64,000 nucleotides of DNA from Paraspadella gotoi (lineage: Eukaryota; Chaetognatha): contig CM119264.1 in assembly GCA_051294375.1 (NCBI GenBank), positions 18,209,454-18,273,453 on the forward strand, in the 5' to 3' direction. Below, piece by piece: positions 1-12,917 of the stretch. The first letter of the stretch is position 1. The number at the start of each line of letters is the position of its first letter. The notes under the pieces are model-generated. The model saw only the letters and a list, made by a program, of their open reading frames with translations. It had not been told where the DNA came from and did no database searches. Position numbers and translations under genes: made by a program.

Positions 1-229
1 GTAGAAGTGAAGACATTCTCACCTTCACGAAGTGGGTCGGTGGAAGCGAAAGAAAAAATACAATCTTTTCTTTTTTCCTAACTTTTTTCATTCCTTTATG
101 TTTGTGACTTTTTTTTATTTTCTTTATGTCTAAAATTTTCTATACTATACCAAGTAGCGGGGCTAATTTATTCCTCCAATAGCTCATGATTTTGATGTAG
201 TTGTGTTAACTGCAGTATTAACACACACA

Positions 230-288
<59 letters not shown>

Positions 289-2043
289 CTTCGCTGGTTT
301 CTTCTCCGAGTCCACGAGACATAAAAGGGAAGAAGACGCTTGTGAAAAATTCATGAGGCAAAATGCAATCAGAAAAATATTGTCGCGCAATTATTANNNN
401 NNNNNNNNNNNNNNNNNNNNNNNNNNNNNNNNNNNNNNNNNNNNNNNNNNNNNNNNNNNNNNNNNNNNNNNNNNNNNNNNNNNNNNNNNNNNNNNNNNNN
501 NNNNNNNNNNNNNNNNNNNNNNNNNNNNNNNNNNNNNNNNNNNNNNNNNNNNNNNNNNNNNNNNNNNNNNNNNNNNNNNNNNNNNNNNNNNNNNNNNNNN
601 NNNNNNNNNNNNNNNNNNNNNNNNNNNNNNNNNNNNNNNNNNNNNNNNNNNNNNNNNNNNNNNNNNNNNNNNNNNNNNNNNNNNNNNNNNNNNNNNNNAT
701 TTTTCAGCAATCGGAAATTAATTAGACTAAACATACATAAAAACAAACAAGGAAAAACGAAAGGAAGAAACACGTAATTGACAAAGTGATCGTAAAATTA
801 CATATATAATCTGGAATAAACGAAAAAAAAACTGGACCCACTTTGTAACGACTAATCGGCTAATTGAATTAAAAACTCCCAACTATCGCCAACTGTTTCG
901 TCATCNNNNNNNNNNNNNNNNNNNNNNNNNNNNNNNNNNNNNNNNNNNNNNNNNNNNNNNNNNNNNNNNNNNNNNNNNNNNNNNNNNNNNNNNNNNNNNN
1001 NNNNNNNNNNNNNNNNNNNNNNNNNNNNNNNNNNNNNNNNNNNNNNNNNNNNNNNNNNNNNNNNNNNNNNNNNNNNNNNNNNNNNNNNNNNNNNNNNNNN
1101 NNNNNNNNNNNNNNNNNNNNNNNNNNNNNNNNNNNNNNNNNNNNNNNNNNNNNNNNNNNNNNNNNNNNNNNNNNNNNNNNNNNNNNNNNNNNNNNNNNNN
1201 NNNNNNNNNNNNNNNNNNNNNNNNNNNNNNNNNNNNNNNNNNNNNNNNNNNNNNNNNNNNNNNNNNNNNNNNNNNNNNNNNNNNNNNNNNNNNNNNNNNN
1301 NNNNNNNNNNNNNNNNNNNNNNNNNNNNNNNNNNNNNNNNNNNNNNNNNNNNNNNNNNNNNNNNNNTTTTTTTTTTAGCACGGCCTAGGTCTGATGAGAA
1401 TATGATGAGATCTGATAACAAATATGAATAAAACGAAACCCCAGGACTTACAGTGGAAACTAAGTGAGAGCCGTCTATTGTATAGGTGATAGTGATAGTG
1501 ATGATAGTGATACTTTGACGCTACTGACGACATTCCATGAGCTTAATGCCATACAAACATTGCCACAAATTCGATGCGTCTTGATACCATCGAAGAAATT
1601 CTATGGTTTTCTCGTCGCCAGCCGAGACGCGGTCAGGAACTCGAGCTTCGGTTTATCGTTGAAATATTTTGGGATCTTCGGAAGGATTAAACGGGTCAAC
1701 GGCCGAAGGAAATTGGATTCTCGTTGGAGGGAAAAGGGGAGAGAGACTGTGAATGATGAGGAAGGGAAGATCGAACAAATTGGATACTTGTTGAAAGGGA
1801 AAGGGTAAGAAGAATATGAATGATGTTGGTCAAGGAATCCAAAAAAAGTGAATTTCTATCTTAAGAAATATTATGGATTCGAACCAACGGAGTTTTTTTG
1901 TACTTAACAACATTGAAAGAAATACAAGCTAAGAGTGGCGGAGCGCGAAATTTTAGAATGTACATTGTACAAGTTTACATAAATATATTTACTAAATACT
2001 ACTCATTGTCTTGTAAAGTAAAGAAAGCATTGGTCCATTTCAG
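1..2043. other. 5' flank: two assembly gaps, one CT tract, no supported gene
   Basis: Runs of N occupy 397-698 and 906-1366. A (CT)n tract lies at about 237-283. An open frame at 1464-1808 (+) has no family resemblance I recognise and no convincing splice context, so I do not call it. Earlier exons of the channel gene beginning at 2044 could lie in the gaps or upstream of the window. Confidence 0.6.
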
Positions 2044-3019
2044 TATGCGGCCGACAGACTCTCGGCTACATGGAGACCGGACTTCGCGTCCGGCTCCGAT
2101 TCCTTTCACAACTTCGTCCAACAGATGGCGTCACAACCGCCCTTACGCCCCCCGAAGATATGGAAGGGCGAGATTGTTCATGTTTCGGACGCCAAGGTGA
2201 TGAAACGCGGAGATTGAAGATTCCCGAGAAGGATTCTGGCTCTGGTTGAAAAACGGATTTCAGTTTAAGAAATTTCTATGAAATTTGGTTACCAACCAAT
2301 ATAAAATCATGCTATTCATTAATAAGATGATAAATAAATAATAATAACATAAATAAATAAAATAATAATGACATAAATATCGTATGTTATTCAGAACTTA
2401 CAATGGACTAAGCTTTAAAAACCTTATTTTTTAAATTGTAACTTTGTCAAAGTCTTTAAGACAATTTTTCGTGAGTGTTAGACAAAATTTTTACTGCATT
2501 AAATTTTTATAATTTTTAACTCATAAGTTTAGCCAATCAATTAATTAAGAACCTTTTTTTTTCATAGGGGCGAGTCGTGATCTTCGAAACGGAAACGGAT
2601 ATTCGTCGTCGTCGTCTTCAGGAGGAAGAGGACAAATCATCGAAGGGAAACGAAGCGACGACGGACCCAGCTCAGGTCAGAGAGGTTATGCACTTTGCAG
2701 GTCGATACTAAAGTACAATCGCTTTTTAACTTATACAATATTATTTTGTATAAAAGCTAAAGTGACAGGGAGACCCACTCATTATTTCCTCTCATCTCCC
2801 CTCAGCCTGTTACCGACTCTCCGACCTCGACGATCCCGCCGACGACGGCGTCACTTTCCCCGGCGCCGACAACGATGCCGCCCGCGACGCCGCCGCCGCC
2901 GCTGCCGCCGCGGCAGGCTTCTCCTTCAGGAGGATGAGCGGCAGATTCGCTCGAGTCACCAGCGTCCACGGAGTGAGGCTGGTGGCCAATCAGGACGAGT
3001 CACAGTCGAAGATAAGAAG
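2044..3019 (+). CDS. DEG/ENaC (ASIC-like) channel, N-terminal cytoplasmic exons
   Basis: These exons encode the cytoplasmic N-terminus of a trimeric amiloride-family sodium channel subunit. Three exons join in phase: 2044-2196 (after TTTCAG, ends phase 0), 2568-2700 (phase 0 to 1) and 2806-3019 (phase 1 to 2, donor GTGAGT). The peptide runs from YAADRLSATWRPDF through KIWKGEIVHVSDAK and an acidic/basic stretch (DIRRRRLQEEED) to a poly-Ala run. It ends GFSFRRMSGRF, RVTSVHGVRLV, SQSKIRR. The His-Gly pair shortly before TM1 is the conserved gating motif of the family, and the final AG joins exactly to the A that opens the TM1 exon at 29724. The start codon is not seen; the first exon begins after a splice acceptor, so the gene is 5'-incomplete here. 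Exon phases and the HG motif make the family call solid, but the subfamily is unknown. Confidence 0.78.
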
Positions 3020-3532
3020 GTGAGTGAGGATCAAATAACGGGTGGGGGTCTTTCTCGTTCGCCGGGAAATAAAGAAGGAAAAAAAATTGATGATTTAGAT
3101 TAACGATGTATAATTAATAGTAACGTTTTTATTAAGTTAAACGAATCGCTATGACTCTCCTGGTAGTTTCACCCATTCTAAACACTATTTGATGGCAGCA
3201 GCTCCGAACGTTTACAGTTGTTGAGTTTCGATCGTTTTGTTTCCGAGAGCTTCGTCGTAAAGAAGCCAAAAAAAGGCAGAGAGATCTAGCCAGTCGCCAC
3301 TCACGCGGTGACCAGATCTGCTTCTGACCTCCCGCCAAGTCCACGCCCCTAATACAAGCTCCGCTCTGTAAACCCTCTTTACATTCTTCCCACCCTTTCA
3401 CCCCTCAACCGACTCACTTCTCAAACACTAAAAAGAAAAACGACCCGAAAAACTCTCCCTCTTTCAAAATCGGTCCAAATCCCGGGGCGATCTGTTTCGC
3501 GCATACGCATTTCGCATTAGTATTCCGTCTTC

Positions 3533-3861
3533 GCATTTCGCGCTTTCGAAATGGCGCCCCACGGGATCGATGGCGCCGGTCGAGACGAGGATAAAGACGA
3601 CGACGATGACGATGAACGAGGCGACGGCAACGACGAAAATTACGATGATAAGAAACTAAACCAGAGGGCGGTTGTGATAAAGATGAAAAGANNNNNNNNN
3701 NGCATTTCGCGCTTTCGGAATGGCGCCCCACGGGATCGATGGCGCCGGTCGAGACGACGATAAAGACGACGACGATGACGGTGAACGAGGCGACGGCAAC
3801 GACGAAAATTACGATGACAAGAAACTAAACCAGAGGGCGGTTGTGATGAAGATGAAAAGAT
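3533..3861. repeat. 159-bp direct duplication flanking a 10-N gap
   Basis: Positions 3533-3691 and 3702-3861 are nearly identical, beginning GCATTTCGCGCTTTCG and running through GAC-rich sequence; they are separated only by ten N. Most likely an unclosed assembly overlap rather than a real tandem repeat. Confidence 0.8.
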
Positions 3862-4527
3862 GAATAGGAAGAAGAAAGAATTGCACTAATTGCCATATTT
3901 AATAAAACACAATTACGTGGTGGTCGAAGACGAAGAAATAATGCTGGCGACGAAACTGTCGAAAAAGAAAGAAAGCAGCATGAATCATGACGATAAACAA
4001 TCGCGAGAAAGATTACGATAAATACGATGAAGCCGACGTTAATGTTGACGATGAGCCGACAGAGAGCGAAGACGACGTCGACGGAGAGAGACGTCGTGGC
4101 GCTTGAAAGATGGAGTCGGGAAACAAAAGAACACATTCGTTAAAGCCGAAAAAAATTCGAACAAAGAAAGAAAAAAAATGGGTGAATTGCAACCACGGAG
4201 AGAAAGGAAAAGGAAAAGTGGGAAAAAATAAGAAAAATCAGAAAAAAAAGGGATTTTTCAAAAGTTTTGGGCCACAAAAAAAAAAACAAACAAACAAAAC
4301 AAAAATAAAAACAAGAACAAACCAACTCTCCTTCTCTTTCTCATCTTTGTTATATATTTTTTTACGAGGTGTGTAAACTCCAGTCCCGAATTTGATATAT
4401 AATTAAGTATAATTTTAAGTATACCCTTAATTAAGTATACCTTTGGAGCTTCATATCTCGTAAAGTTTGAATTTCGTTTTAGCAAAGTTTTTGAAAAAAA
4501 TTAAAACGATTTTATTTGTGATGAAGC

Positions 4528-4566
4528 GGACATGTTTCTGCTCACAATTTCGAACCTTCATCAGCG
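4528..4566 (-). ncRNA. Hammerhead-like repeat copy, stem II decayed
   Basis: On the minus strand, CGCTGATGAAG is followed by a poorly paired stem region, then GAAACATGTCC. It belongs to the same dispersed family as the other copies; the flank ACGATTTTATTTGTGATGAA is shared in diverged form. Confidence 0.35.
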
Positions 4567-4975
4567 CTCAAGTGACATTATACCATGAATTTCGTTTTAA
4601 AAAAAGAAAAATTTCCTTTCGGCCAGAAATGTTTGCCTTTTTTTGCTGTCGCTTTTTTCATTGGTTTCGACCGATCTTCACGGTGAACGGCCTCGCTATA
4701 TCGGATCATCTTTGCAATTTTAATTTTCCTTTTAAGAGGCATCGTAGACAGCAGGTAAATATTCCATGACGCCTGAGAGAAATATGGTGGAATTTGAAAT
4801 AGGAAATCTCTTCTCAGCGAGTGAAAGAAAGAGAGAGAGATTGAGAGAACTATACATATATATACAGTTTCGTTTTCGATTTCGATAAAAATTGTGTTTC
4901 GACTTTTTTTCGTTGCGATTAAGAGAAAATAAAACTTTTTTTGTTGCAAACAACGATTTTTTTAGCATTAAAAAT

Positions 4976-5016
4976 GGACGTGTTTCGACTCTTTGGTTTT
5001 TGAGTCTTCATCAGCG
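4976..5016 (-). ncRNA. Hammerhead-like repeat copy with intact stem II
   Basis: On the minus strand: CTGATGA, A, GACTC, a 10-nt loop, GAGTC, GAAAC, ACGTCC. Stem II is five perfect pairs. The flank CAACGATTTTTTTAGCATT is shared with other copies. Confidence 0.4.
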
Positions 5017-6009
5017 CTTAAACAATCCGAATTATCTTCGGCTGAGACAATCAGTCTGATTGGCAATGACGTTGCAACCATTTTTTAAAATTTGTAATAC
5101 ATCTCGTCAAAATCTGATGTAAAAAATATAATTGTGTGGTAAAAAAATTGTTTATTTTATTTTTTTTACAGTACAGTATATCTTTTTCGACTGTTTATTA
5201 TTTAAGCGAGCGTTTCTATTATTATAAATTGTTTGGGAAAAATAAAAAAAAAATGTTAGCAACAACGATAGTATGTTTTTGAATAAAAAAGTAGAAACAT
5301 GCTAACAAATTTTGTTATTTCTTCTAATCTCAAACACTACGAAGGATTCGATACAATGTATAGAAATTGTTTCAAAAGTACGAATTCACAATTAAAAATA
5401 GTAATTTTGCCCTCAATTAAATGAAGGAACATGAATACGTATTGCCAAGATAATAAATAATAAAGCAAATTTTTTTGTATAAATTTGGTTAAAAAAAAAC
5501 AAAAAAAAAACAAAAACAAAACAACGACCACCTAAAGAAAACCTCGAACTCTGAATTGAGTCGAAATGGTTCAATTTTCCCAGTTTTCCCGTCTCTTCAT
5601 CTCCGAGTGTCTCCTCCCTGTAATTCCGTTAAAAATTGTTGACCACAAATTGTAGGCGTCTCCGAGATCCGCGACGTGGCCGAGTCGATGAATCAGGATT
5701 AGACGCCGCGAAAATTGGACTCCTCCGAGCATTAGGGAAACCGCGGTGGCGCGACTGATGCGATTGACGCGCGCGTCAACTTGGCGGGATTGGCGCGATT
5801 CGTGCCTCGCTCGATCGGCCCTAAATGGCAACATCGCCGGGTTGGCGTGGATGGTACGTTTTCCCGCTTGGCGTCATTGTCGCGTTTTTCTTCGTGATTT
5901 TTACGTCGCGCGATTAGGGCGAGTGTTACTTCGCCCGGTTGGCGTGGTTGGTATACCGGGTTACTTTCAAGAAAATACTTAGTAATCTTTAATTATATTT
6001 CTACAGATG

Positions 6010-6400
6010 TTTCCTATCATCCAGCATGCTTTTTCTACTCGAAGAAACCGTCTCGGCGTTTATGGTAGAAACGTCGCCCGAGAAAGACTGGGAGCTTGAC
6101 CAAGCATTAACCAATATGGAGGCAAAAACGCAAGACAAAGGCGAATAAAAAAAGATTTTATGACAAAGATCCTAAAATGATGCAGAATTTTTCGATTTAT
6201 ACAAAATACTTAGTCCCGGGTATCGGTGACACGCCTACGCTATGCCAAAAGTTTTCAGACATTAGGCATTCAGGCATTCTAGTGGGTCAGCCAAGTCACA
6301 ACGAACCGAAAAAAAAAGATGAAATATATTACGTTGTGGCAAGTAAACGGGACTGGGTTCAGATCGAGAATGATTTATTCTCCAACAGTGTATAGAAAGA
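6010..6400 (+). pseudogene. Possible retrotransposon remnant
   Basis: Broken frames here include GVYGRNVARERLG and a Tyr-Asp-Lys stretch followed by a basic tail, loosely like the end of an LTR-element integrase. Stops and frame changes interrupt it. The resemblance is weak and from memory of the family only. Confidence 0.15.
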
Positions 6401-7373
6401 TCAACAAGTGTGCGAAATTTTTGTACGAATATGATTTTTGGTTAGCGTCATTCGATAAATTTAATTAACTGAGGAACGATTCTGAGATTCGGAACGGAAA
6501 ATAAATTACAAAGTTTGATCAAAGGAAAAGACTTGGATCCACTCGACCAGACATTTCTCTGGCAATAAGTTTTAGTTAAGGAAGACTTGGACGATGGAAG
6601 AAACCGACGATTCTCTTCTTTTCTCTCTAGGAAAAGAATAGAGAATTCGAAAGAGAGTTTTTATTATCCAGTTTATTGTTCAAACATCAAATATCACCCT
6701 AAAAGTATTTTTAAAAAAATCATTGTGGTTTTAAAAAAAAAAATTTAAAGTTAAAAGTAACAAATGAAAAAAAAAAACAAAGAACACGAAAAGAGAGCCT
6801 TTTAAGACGAAAACAATTTCGGATAACGATCTGTTTACGTTTCTAAACAAAGACACGTTTTAAGCGAATTTGTCGCGACGTCCCCGGATGTGACAAACGA
6901 CATTCTATTTTTAATTTCTTTTTGTCTCTGAAAGTATCTTTAACAAGCAGCGGCTATAAAATCCATTCACGGTCCATTCATTTCGCCCTTGGTCCTTAGA
7001 GCATCACAGCACGACGACTATCAAGTCCATGTCTATGGCAGGACAACGGGATTGCAAAGGCAAGGAAAAAATAATGGCAGGGCGAAAAGAAAATCGCCAA
7101 CGAGTGAACGTTTATCCATCAAGAGGAAAAAAAAAATAAGCGGCGGAGTGGTAAAATATTCTTCTAACCTTGAAATCGTGCAAAGGGAGAAAATGTGTGA
7201 AAAAACCTTGAAGTAAGCGTCGACGAGCAAATTGACTACAACTCAATACATTTTATTGTTTTTGTTTTACGCCAATTAAACCGCATTATCAACCCCTAGT
7301 TAAATCATAAGTTTCACCTCGGATTCTCCTCTTTGTAGGAAAAAAAATTAACGATAGCGACCGCAAGTTCAAT

Positions 7374-7440
<67 letters not shown>
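7374..7440. repeat. (CT)n microsatellite
   Basis: Near-pure CT tract of about 66 bp. A GC-rich segment 160 bp downstream carries two GATTGG (inverted CCAAT) boxes at 7605 and 7681. Confidence 0.9.
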
Positions 7441-7441
<1 letters not shown>

Positions 7442-9637
7442 ATGTTTATACCCGCAAGAAAATATCACTTTCGCATCTCTCTCCTTTTCTCATCGTTTTA
7501 TTTACTTCCTTTTTTTATCCTTCGTCTTTTCTCAATTAAGCCTTGTCAGAGAGACAGAGCGCTCATCAACTCTTTTTCCCGACGGCTTCATCAGTCTCGC
7601 CTGCGATTGGCTGGTTGTGTTCGTGGTTCTCAACCAGTCAGAGTACGCCGGTTCCGCGTAGCGAGATCGTCGCCGCCTCTGATTGGTTGTTTTGATTTCA
7701 AGGTCACCTGACCCTGGTGGCTCCTCTTCAGACTAATTGTTCTCGAGCGGAGAGAGTTAAACATCCATTAAGAAACTGTTGCCACGTTGCGCGCTATCGC
7801 CGCCGTCGGCGAGAGTGAGAGAGTGTGTGAAAAATGCGCCTCTCATATCTGTGGGAGAGAGAGAAAGAGAGAGAGAGACAGAGACTGAGAGAGAGAGAGA
7901 GAAAAAAAGAGAGACAGAGAAACGCGCCCATTATAATTTTTAAAGATAGCGCGGGAGAAAGAGCGAATCCAGGCGCTCCTTTGAAGGAAGCTAATGAATT
8001 CAATGCAGCCTGGGCGTGCGTTGGAGTTAACTCGGAATGGGATGAGTAAGACTGGTGGATTCGACTGTGATGTCGGCGGTGGAGGCTTTTCGGGTGTTGT
8101 TTAAATAAAGTCATCCGGATCCATTCATCCAAACAAGTTAGACTTTTTAGTATTTGTTTCCGGCAAAGACACATAATCTTCAATGACATCCGCCAGCAAT
8201 GCTGTCTCTCAGAAACTTTGCGAGAAGAGAGAAATAGGGTAAGTGGAAAGAAAAAGTCGAATGCCCAAGATCATGATGTAAAGTTGGGAGGCGTCGAGTC
8301 TGGGTGGGCGTTTAAGCGGGCAGAAGGGATTCGGGGAACTTACCGTTCATTACTCCCGCTCTTTATGTATTCTCAACTTTCATGGGCGCGTCGCGAAACA
8401 AAAGGAAATGTTAATTGAAGATTCAACGTCTTTCATTTAAAATTTCTGTATTTATATATCTGCTTTTCTCTTTTAAGGAAATTTGATATCATTGATGTAT
8501 TAAGAAGTAAGAACTAGTTTTGTATGATTCACTTTTTAAATAATTGTCTGCTTTATGTGTTATCTTTTGATAATTTGATTCTACATAATAACTTTGTATC
8601 CCATATTAAATTAAATGCTACTTATTGAATATCCTTTCTTGACGGAGGAGGTAGTTTCGAAATACTATCTTTCTACATGCCTCCTTTTGCTTCCACTTCA
8701 AACTCTCTCGACCTTGATTTTTTTTTCTTAAAAAAGACTCGATTCAAACTCGATTTCTATTCCTCCTTCGTCCTTTTACTTCTCAATTTTTTCCCTCTCG
8801 CTTTTCTCCTTTTTTTCAACCCTCAACTCTTCCTCATTCTCCTCTTTATTTTGTTACCCTTTTTTTCTTCCTTCCTCCTTTATCTTTCGATTCCTCTTTT
8901 TCTTTAATTCCCTCCTCATAAATGGATAAAAAATAAATAAAATGAAAAGGAAAATTCAACGGAAATGAGGACGTAAAATTTCCTCGAAGGTCGTTATTTC
9001 TCTTTATTTTCGTTTTCATTTTACTTTGTAGAAATAGTATATGTTTTTTCGGTTTTTTTTCTCTTTCTCTGTTTTTCTTATTTAATTTTATCGTGTTTTT
9101 CTTTCGTCGTGCGAATACTTTTCTATTTTCTTTTTACCCACGATAAAGATTTTACGTACATACGTTTTCATGGATCAAATATTTTTATAATCGACACTTT
9201 TAGCCTTGGTACGTTTATTTACATCTCGAGGTGTTGTTTGGCATTACAAAGCGTTATTAAGCAAAGCTCAATTTCATCGAAAGCTTGTTTAATTTTAATA
9301 TTTCGGTCGTTTTAAACTTCGATTCTCAATCCTTTGAGCGGCGTACATAAATAAAAAAAATAACTTTACAAGAATATTAATAGTTCTAAGTAATATTAAA
9401 AATGCTACAAAGGCTCCAAGTTCCAAAATTTAGTATTATGCCTTATGTCTGAAACGTGAGTTAAAACTAAATGCCGAACTCAACCTTCCTTGGGCGTAGC
9501 GAGTTTTCCCACAATCCCCGAACCAAATCTTTTCCAAGGATAAAGACTCGATTGAATACTTGGACTGGAGGGAACAACGCCTCTTTGTTTTGACGTTTGT
9601 GACTTGACTAACAATCAGAGAGGAAGGGAAAAAAGGA

Positions 9638-9641
<4 letters not shown>

Positions 9642-9711
<70 letters not shown>
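9642..9711. repeat. (GA)n microsatellite
   Basis: Pure GA tract of about 70 bp, located about 220 bp upstream of the hAT-type element. Confidence 0.9.
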
Positions 9712-9716
<5 letters not shown>

Positions 9717-9934
9717 ATTGGAAATTGATTTCCGCCATCTGGCAACGAGATTCCGCCTTTCGGCGCTGTTTTGACGGAGCGCCGATGGTGGCGCCATCGA
9801 TTTTGGTCGGCGTGGGTTTGGGTTTGTGGACTCCCTCCAAATGTGATGCGTGGGTTTTCGGGAGGGTGGTGGGCGTCGTTGGTTTTAATCCGTGGTCGAC
9901 CCAGGTGGCCCTTTTAAAATCGGCGCGTCTCTTC

Positions 9935-11572
9935 TAGGGTTCCGATAACCGTTAATTTTTGAGAAAAAATTTCCTTAACCGTTAAAACTAATTTTTTAAC
10001 GGTTAACCGTTAAATCGGTTAATTTTATTATTTAACTTGTAGAGAGGAAAACAATTTATTTGTTTTGTTTCAACGAATTTTTAGGACATTTTTTCGGACA
10101 TGTTTTGAGTCTACAATTAGAGTCTTCTCAGACATGCTGCAATGATGCTGCAATGCTGATAAAGACTCTAATTGTAGAGTTGAAACATGTCCTAAAAAAT
10201 GTCCTAAAATTCGTTGAAACAAAAAACAAATAAATTGTTTTCCTCTCTAAATTCGAAAACCAATGAAATCGAAAGTCTATACACATATATAATTTAACTT
10301 TAAATTTAAAAATATTATTATTAAATCAAACTAAAGTATTTAATAATATTTTATCTTTAACCCTTGCTCCTGAATCTTTTTTATCTTCTATTTCAGATAG
10401 ATAGGTACACATTTTAGTTAGTAAATGAAAAATTGGTTTGAGCAAACTATTTTGAATCTACCTATGATAATTTAGCTAATTAGATAATGCATCGTGATAA
10501 ATCTTACTTACAAAACTTTTTTTTGCCTCATAGCATAATAAAAATATATAAAAAGAACAAAGAAAGAAAAACCACAATGTAATTCTAATTCTATGTTTCA
10601 TTTTTTTCTTTCTCTCTCTATCTCTTTTATTTCATTATATCTCTTCATTATTTTTTTAGTTGTTAGTTTCTTGAACGCTTGTTTTCTGTTTTATTTTTTT
10701 TTATAAGCCATAACCATAAATATAAATATGAATAATAATTTTTTGATTTTAAAGTTTGATTGATCGATTAATCCAAAATTTATTGATTATTAAATATTTT
10801 TTTCAGTTTTTATTAAAAATATATCATGATTGAAGGATAGTTTAGTTAGCCTTAATGCCCATTTTAAGATTAGTTCCTTCTATTATTAATTTTTTTTATT
10901 ACTTTTATTTTTATTTAGTTTTTTAATAATTTTTTATTCATTTTGGTTTTATTTCATTTGCTTCTTTGTTTGTTTAAAGAGTGAAATAAAAAAATTATAT
11001 ATTATTTTAATATAGAATTTAATTTGTAAAAATGTATGCAACTATTTGCATGTGCATATATATTATATTTCAATATATTCTTTGATGTAAATGCATAAAA
11101 ATAATTGAAAGGAAAAACGAAAAAAAATTGGGAGAAAATAAGTAAGAAAAAAAAACACTAGAAGGGAAGAAAAAAAATGAAAAAGGTAAAAAAAAGAGAG
11201 AAAAGGAGAGAAAAAGAAAGGGGGAAAAGAGGGAGGGGAAAAGAAAGAAAGAAAAAGACAGGTACAAAAGGAGATTAGTATAGAAAAAAGATTAAAAGGG
11301 TGAAAATAACAAAGGAGAAAAAAAGGAAAAATAAAAAATGGAAAAGAGAGAGAGAGGTGAAAAAAATGGTGAGAAAAGGAGAGGAGAATAAGAGAGGACA
11401 AGAAAAAATTATTTTCTTTTAAAAAAATCAAAGATTTTATACCAAAAAATAAAAAATCATATTTAAAAATTAACCGAATTTAACCGTTAAAATAAATATA
11501 TTAACGGTTAGGTTAAATTATTTTTTAATAACCGTTAATAACCGTTAACTGTTAACGGTTATCGTAACCCTA
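9935..11572. mobile_element. Non-autonomous hAT-type element with 8-bp target duplication
   Basis: The ends are inverted repeats TAGGGTTCCGATAACCGTTA (left, from 9935) and TAGGGTTACGATAACCGTTA (right, reverse complement ending at 11572). They are flanked by an exact 8-bp direct repeat GTCTCTTC at 9927-9934 and 11573-11580. Eight-base target duplications and TAGGGTT-like ends are hAT features. Further TAACCGTTAA/TTAACGGTTA motifs repeat inside both ends (subterminal repeats). The 1,638-bp interior has no transposase frame: it is AT-rich with a purine-rich stretch (11100-11400) and a large palindrome at 10040-10252. It must have been mobilised in trans. Confidence 0.82.
10040..10252. repeat. 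~210-bp foldback palindrome with degenerate hammerhead-like core
   Basis: Arms of about 100 bp (left beginning AGAGAGGAAAACAATTTATT, right ending in its complement) flank a short centre with two ATGCTGCAATG repeats. The right arm contains CTGATAAAGACTC, then a stem, then TTGAAACATGTCC, a decayed hammerhead-like core. It lies wholly inside the hAT-type element. Confidence 0.7.
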
Positions 11573-11615
11573 GTCTCTTCGTTGGGGAAATAGGGACGCA
11601 CGAGTCAAGAAGGGA

Positions 11616-11870
11616 AGAGTTAGTAGCAAGGAAGGGTCAGTGGAAAGGAAGGGTCAGTGGAAAGGAGGATCAGTGGAAAGGAAGGATCAGTAGAAAGGAA
11701 GGGTCAGTGGAAAGGAAGGGTCAGATGGAAAGGAAGGATCAGTAGAAAAGAAGGATCAGTAGAAAGAAGGGTCATGTGAAAAGGAAGGATCAGTAGAAAG
11801 GAAGGATTAGTAGAAAGGAAGGAGCAGTAGAAAGGAAAGGTCAGTGGAAAGGAAGGATCAGTCTTGGTTG
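11616..11870 (+). repeat. Minisatellite, ~18-bp unit, about 14 copies
   Basis: Imperfect tandem copies of a unit close to GAAAGGAAGGRTCAGTRG start just downstream of the right target duplication of the hAT-type element. Units vary by single substitutions and one- or two-base indels. Confidence 0.85.
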
Positions 11871-12877
11871 TATGGAAAAGGATTAAACTGCTGAGACAAC
11901 TGAAAGAAAAATTAGGCTATTATACACAAATAAGCACAAGATGAGAACAAAAATTCTAAAAAGTAATTTAGAAAACAAATATTTTCTTGAAAAAATGTAT
12001 TAAAGTTGTTCCGATCATCGGGTCTATGCCAAGCTAATGACTAACAAGTTTTGAAAATTTTATTGATAAAAAAAAGTAATTGAGTTGCATTACGGAAAAC
12101 GTAAAATACAGTGAGAGAGTGTTACTATAATCTTGATAAAGGCGAGAAAGCACGAAGTTCGGTCGAAAGCCAAGGACGTTTAACGACTTTAGCAGCTTCC
12201 CGGCTTTCCGGCTTTTCGACCTCCGGGATCTCTGGCTTCCCGGCTTCCCAGCTTCCTAGCTTGCCGGATTTCGCAGATTTGACGTAGGGCAAAAACTTGA
12301 AGTCCTTGACACTGCAGTTCGTACCTTTAGCGGCACAGATTTTGAGAAAAAGGAATCCGCTTGCAGATGTGGAGGTCGAATTCCAGAATTTATCATTGTA
12401 TCATGTCAAATCTCTACTTTTAGAAAATTTTCATAAATAAATGAAAGCTTCGATTTCAAAGCAACAAAATAAAAAGGAAATTTTACAGTTATTTTTTAAT
12501 TTTATATACGTAATTACAAAATAGTTTTGAATTCTTAGGCTTGATCAGGAAAGAGAAGACAGACTGATAGAGAGGGAAAAACTAAAGTTGCAAAGAAACA
12601 ACAAGCAACAACACCGATTCAGATTAAAGCAAAAAATATAATCGTAAATGCCCCGAGTTATTGCAATTATTGCAAGGCATCGATTCGATCTCACAGCGCA
12701 TAAAAGCGTAACGATAAGAAAGTCAAAAGTTCTCCCAAGGTAAAAGTCGTTATGGAAGCGAATGAGAATTGAGACGGCGATGACGACGATGACGACGATG
12801 ACGACGATGAAAATTCTCCCTCCCTCCTCTTTCTTTCACTCGCCGGCGATCGCGGGGAAAATTAAGCTGATGGAATA

Positions 12878-12917
<40 letters not shown>

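Noticed and set aside
1464-1808. 114-codon plus-strand open frame
   Set aside because: No family resemblance, no splice context and no similarity to the channel exons that follow; composition is compatible with chance.
2806-2938. Alternative Pro/Thr-rich frame through the third channel exon
   Set aside because: It ends in a stop and requires a different donor for the previous exon; the chosen frame has strong third-position C/G bias and leads into the HG motif and TM1.
5740-5982. GC-rich open frames on both strands
   Set aside because: They derive from a short TTGGCG-type repetitive segment; no coding signal.
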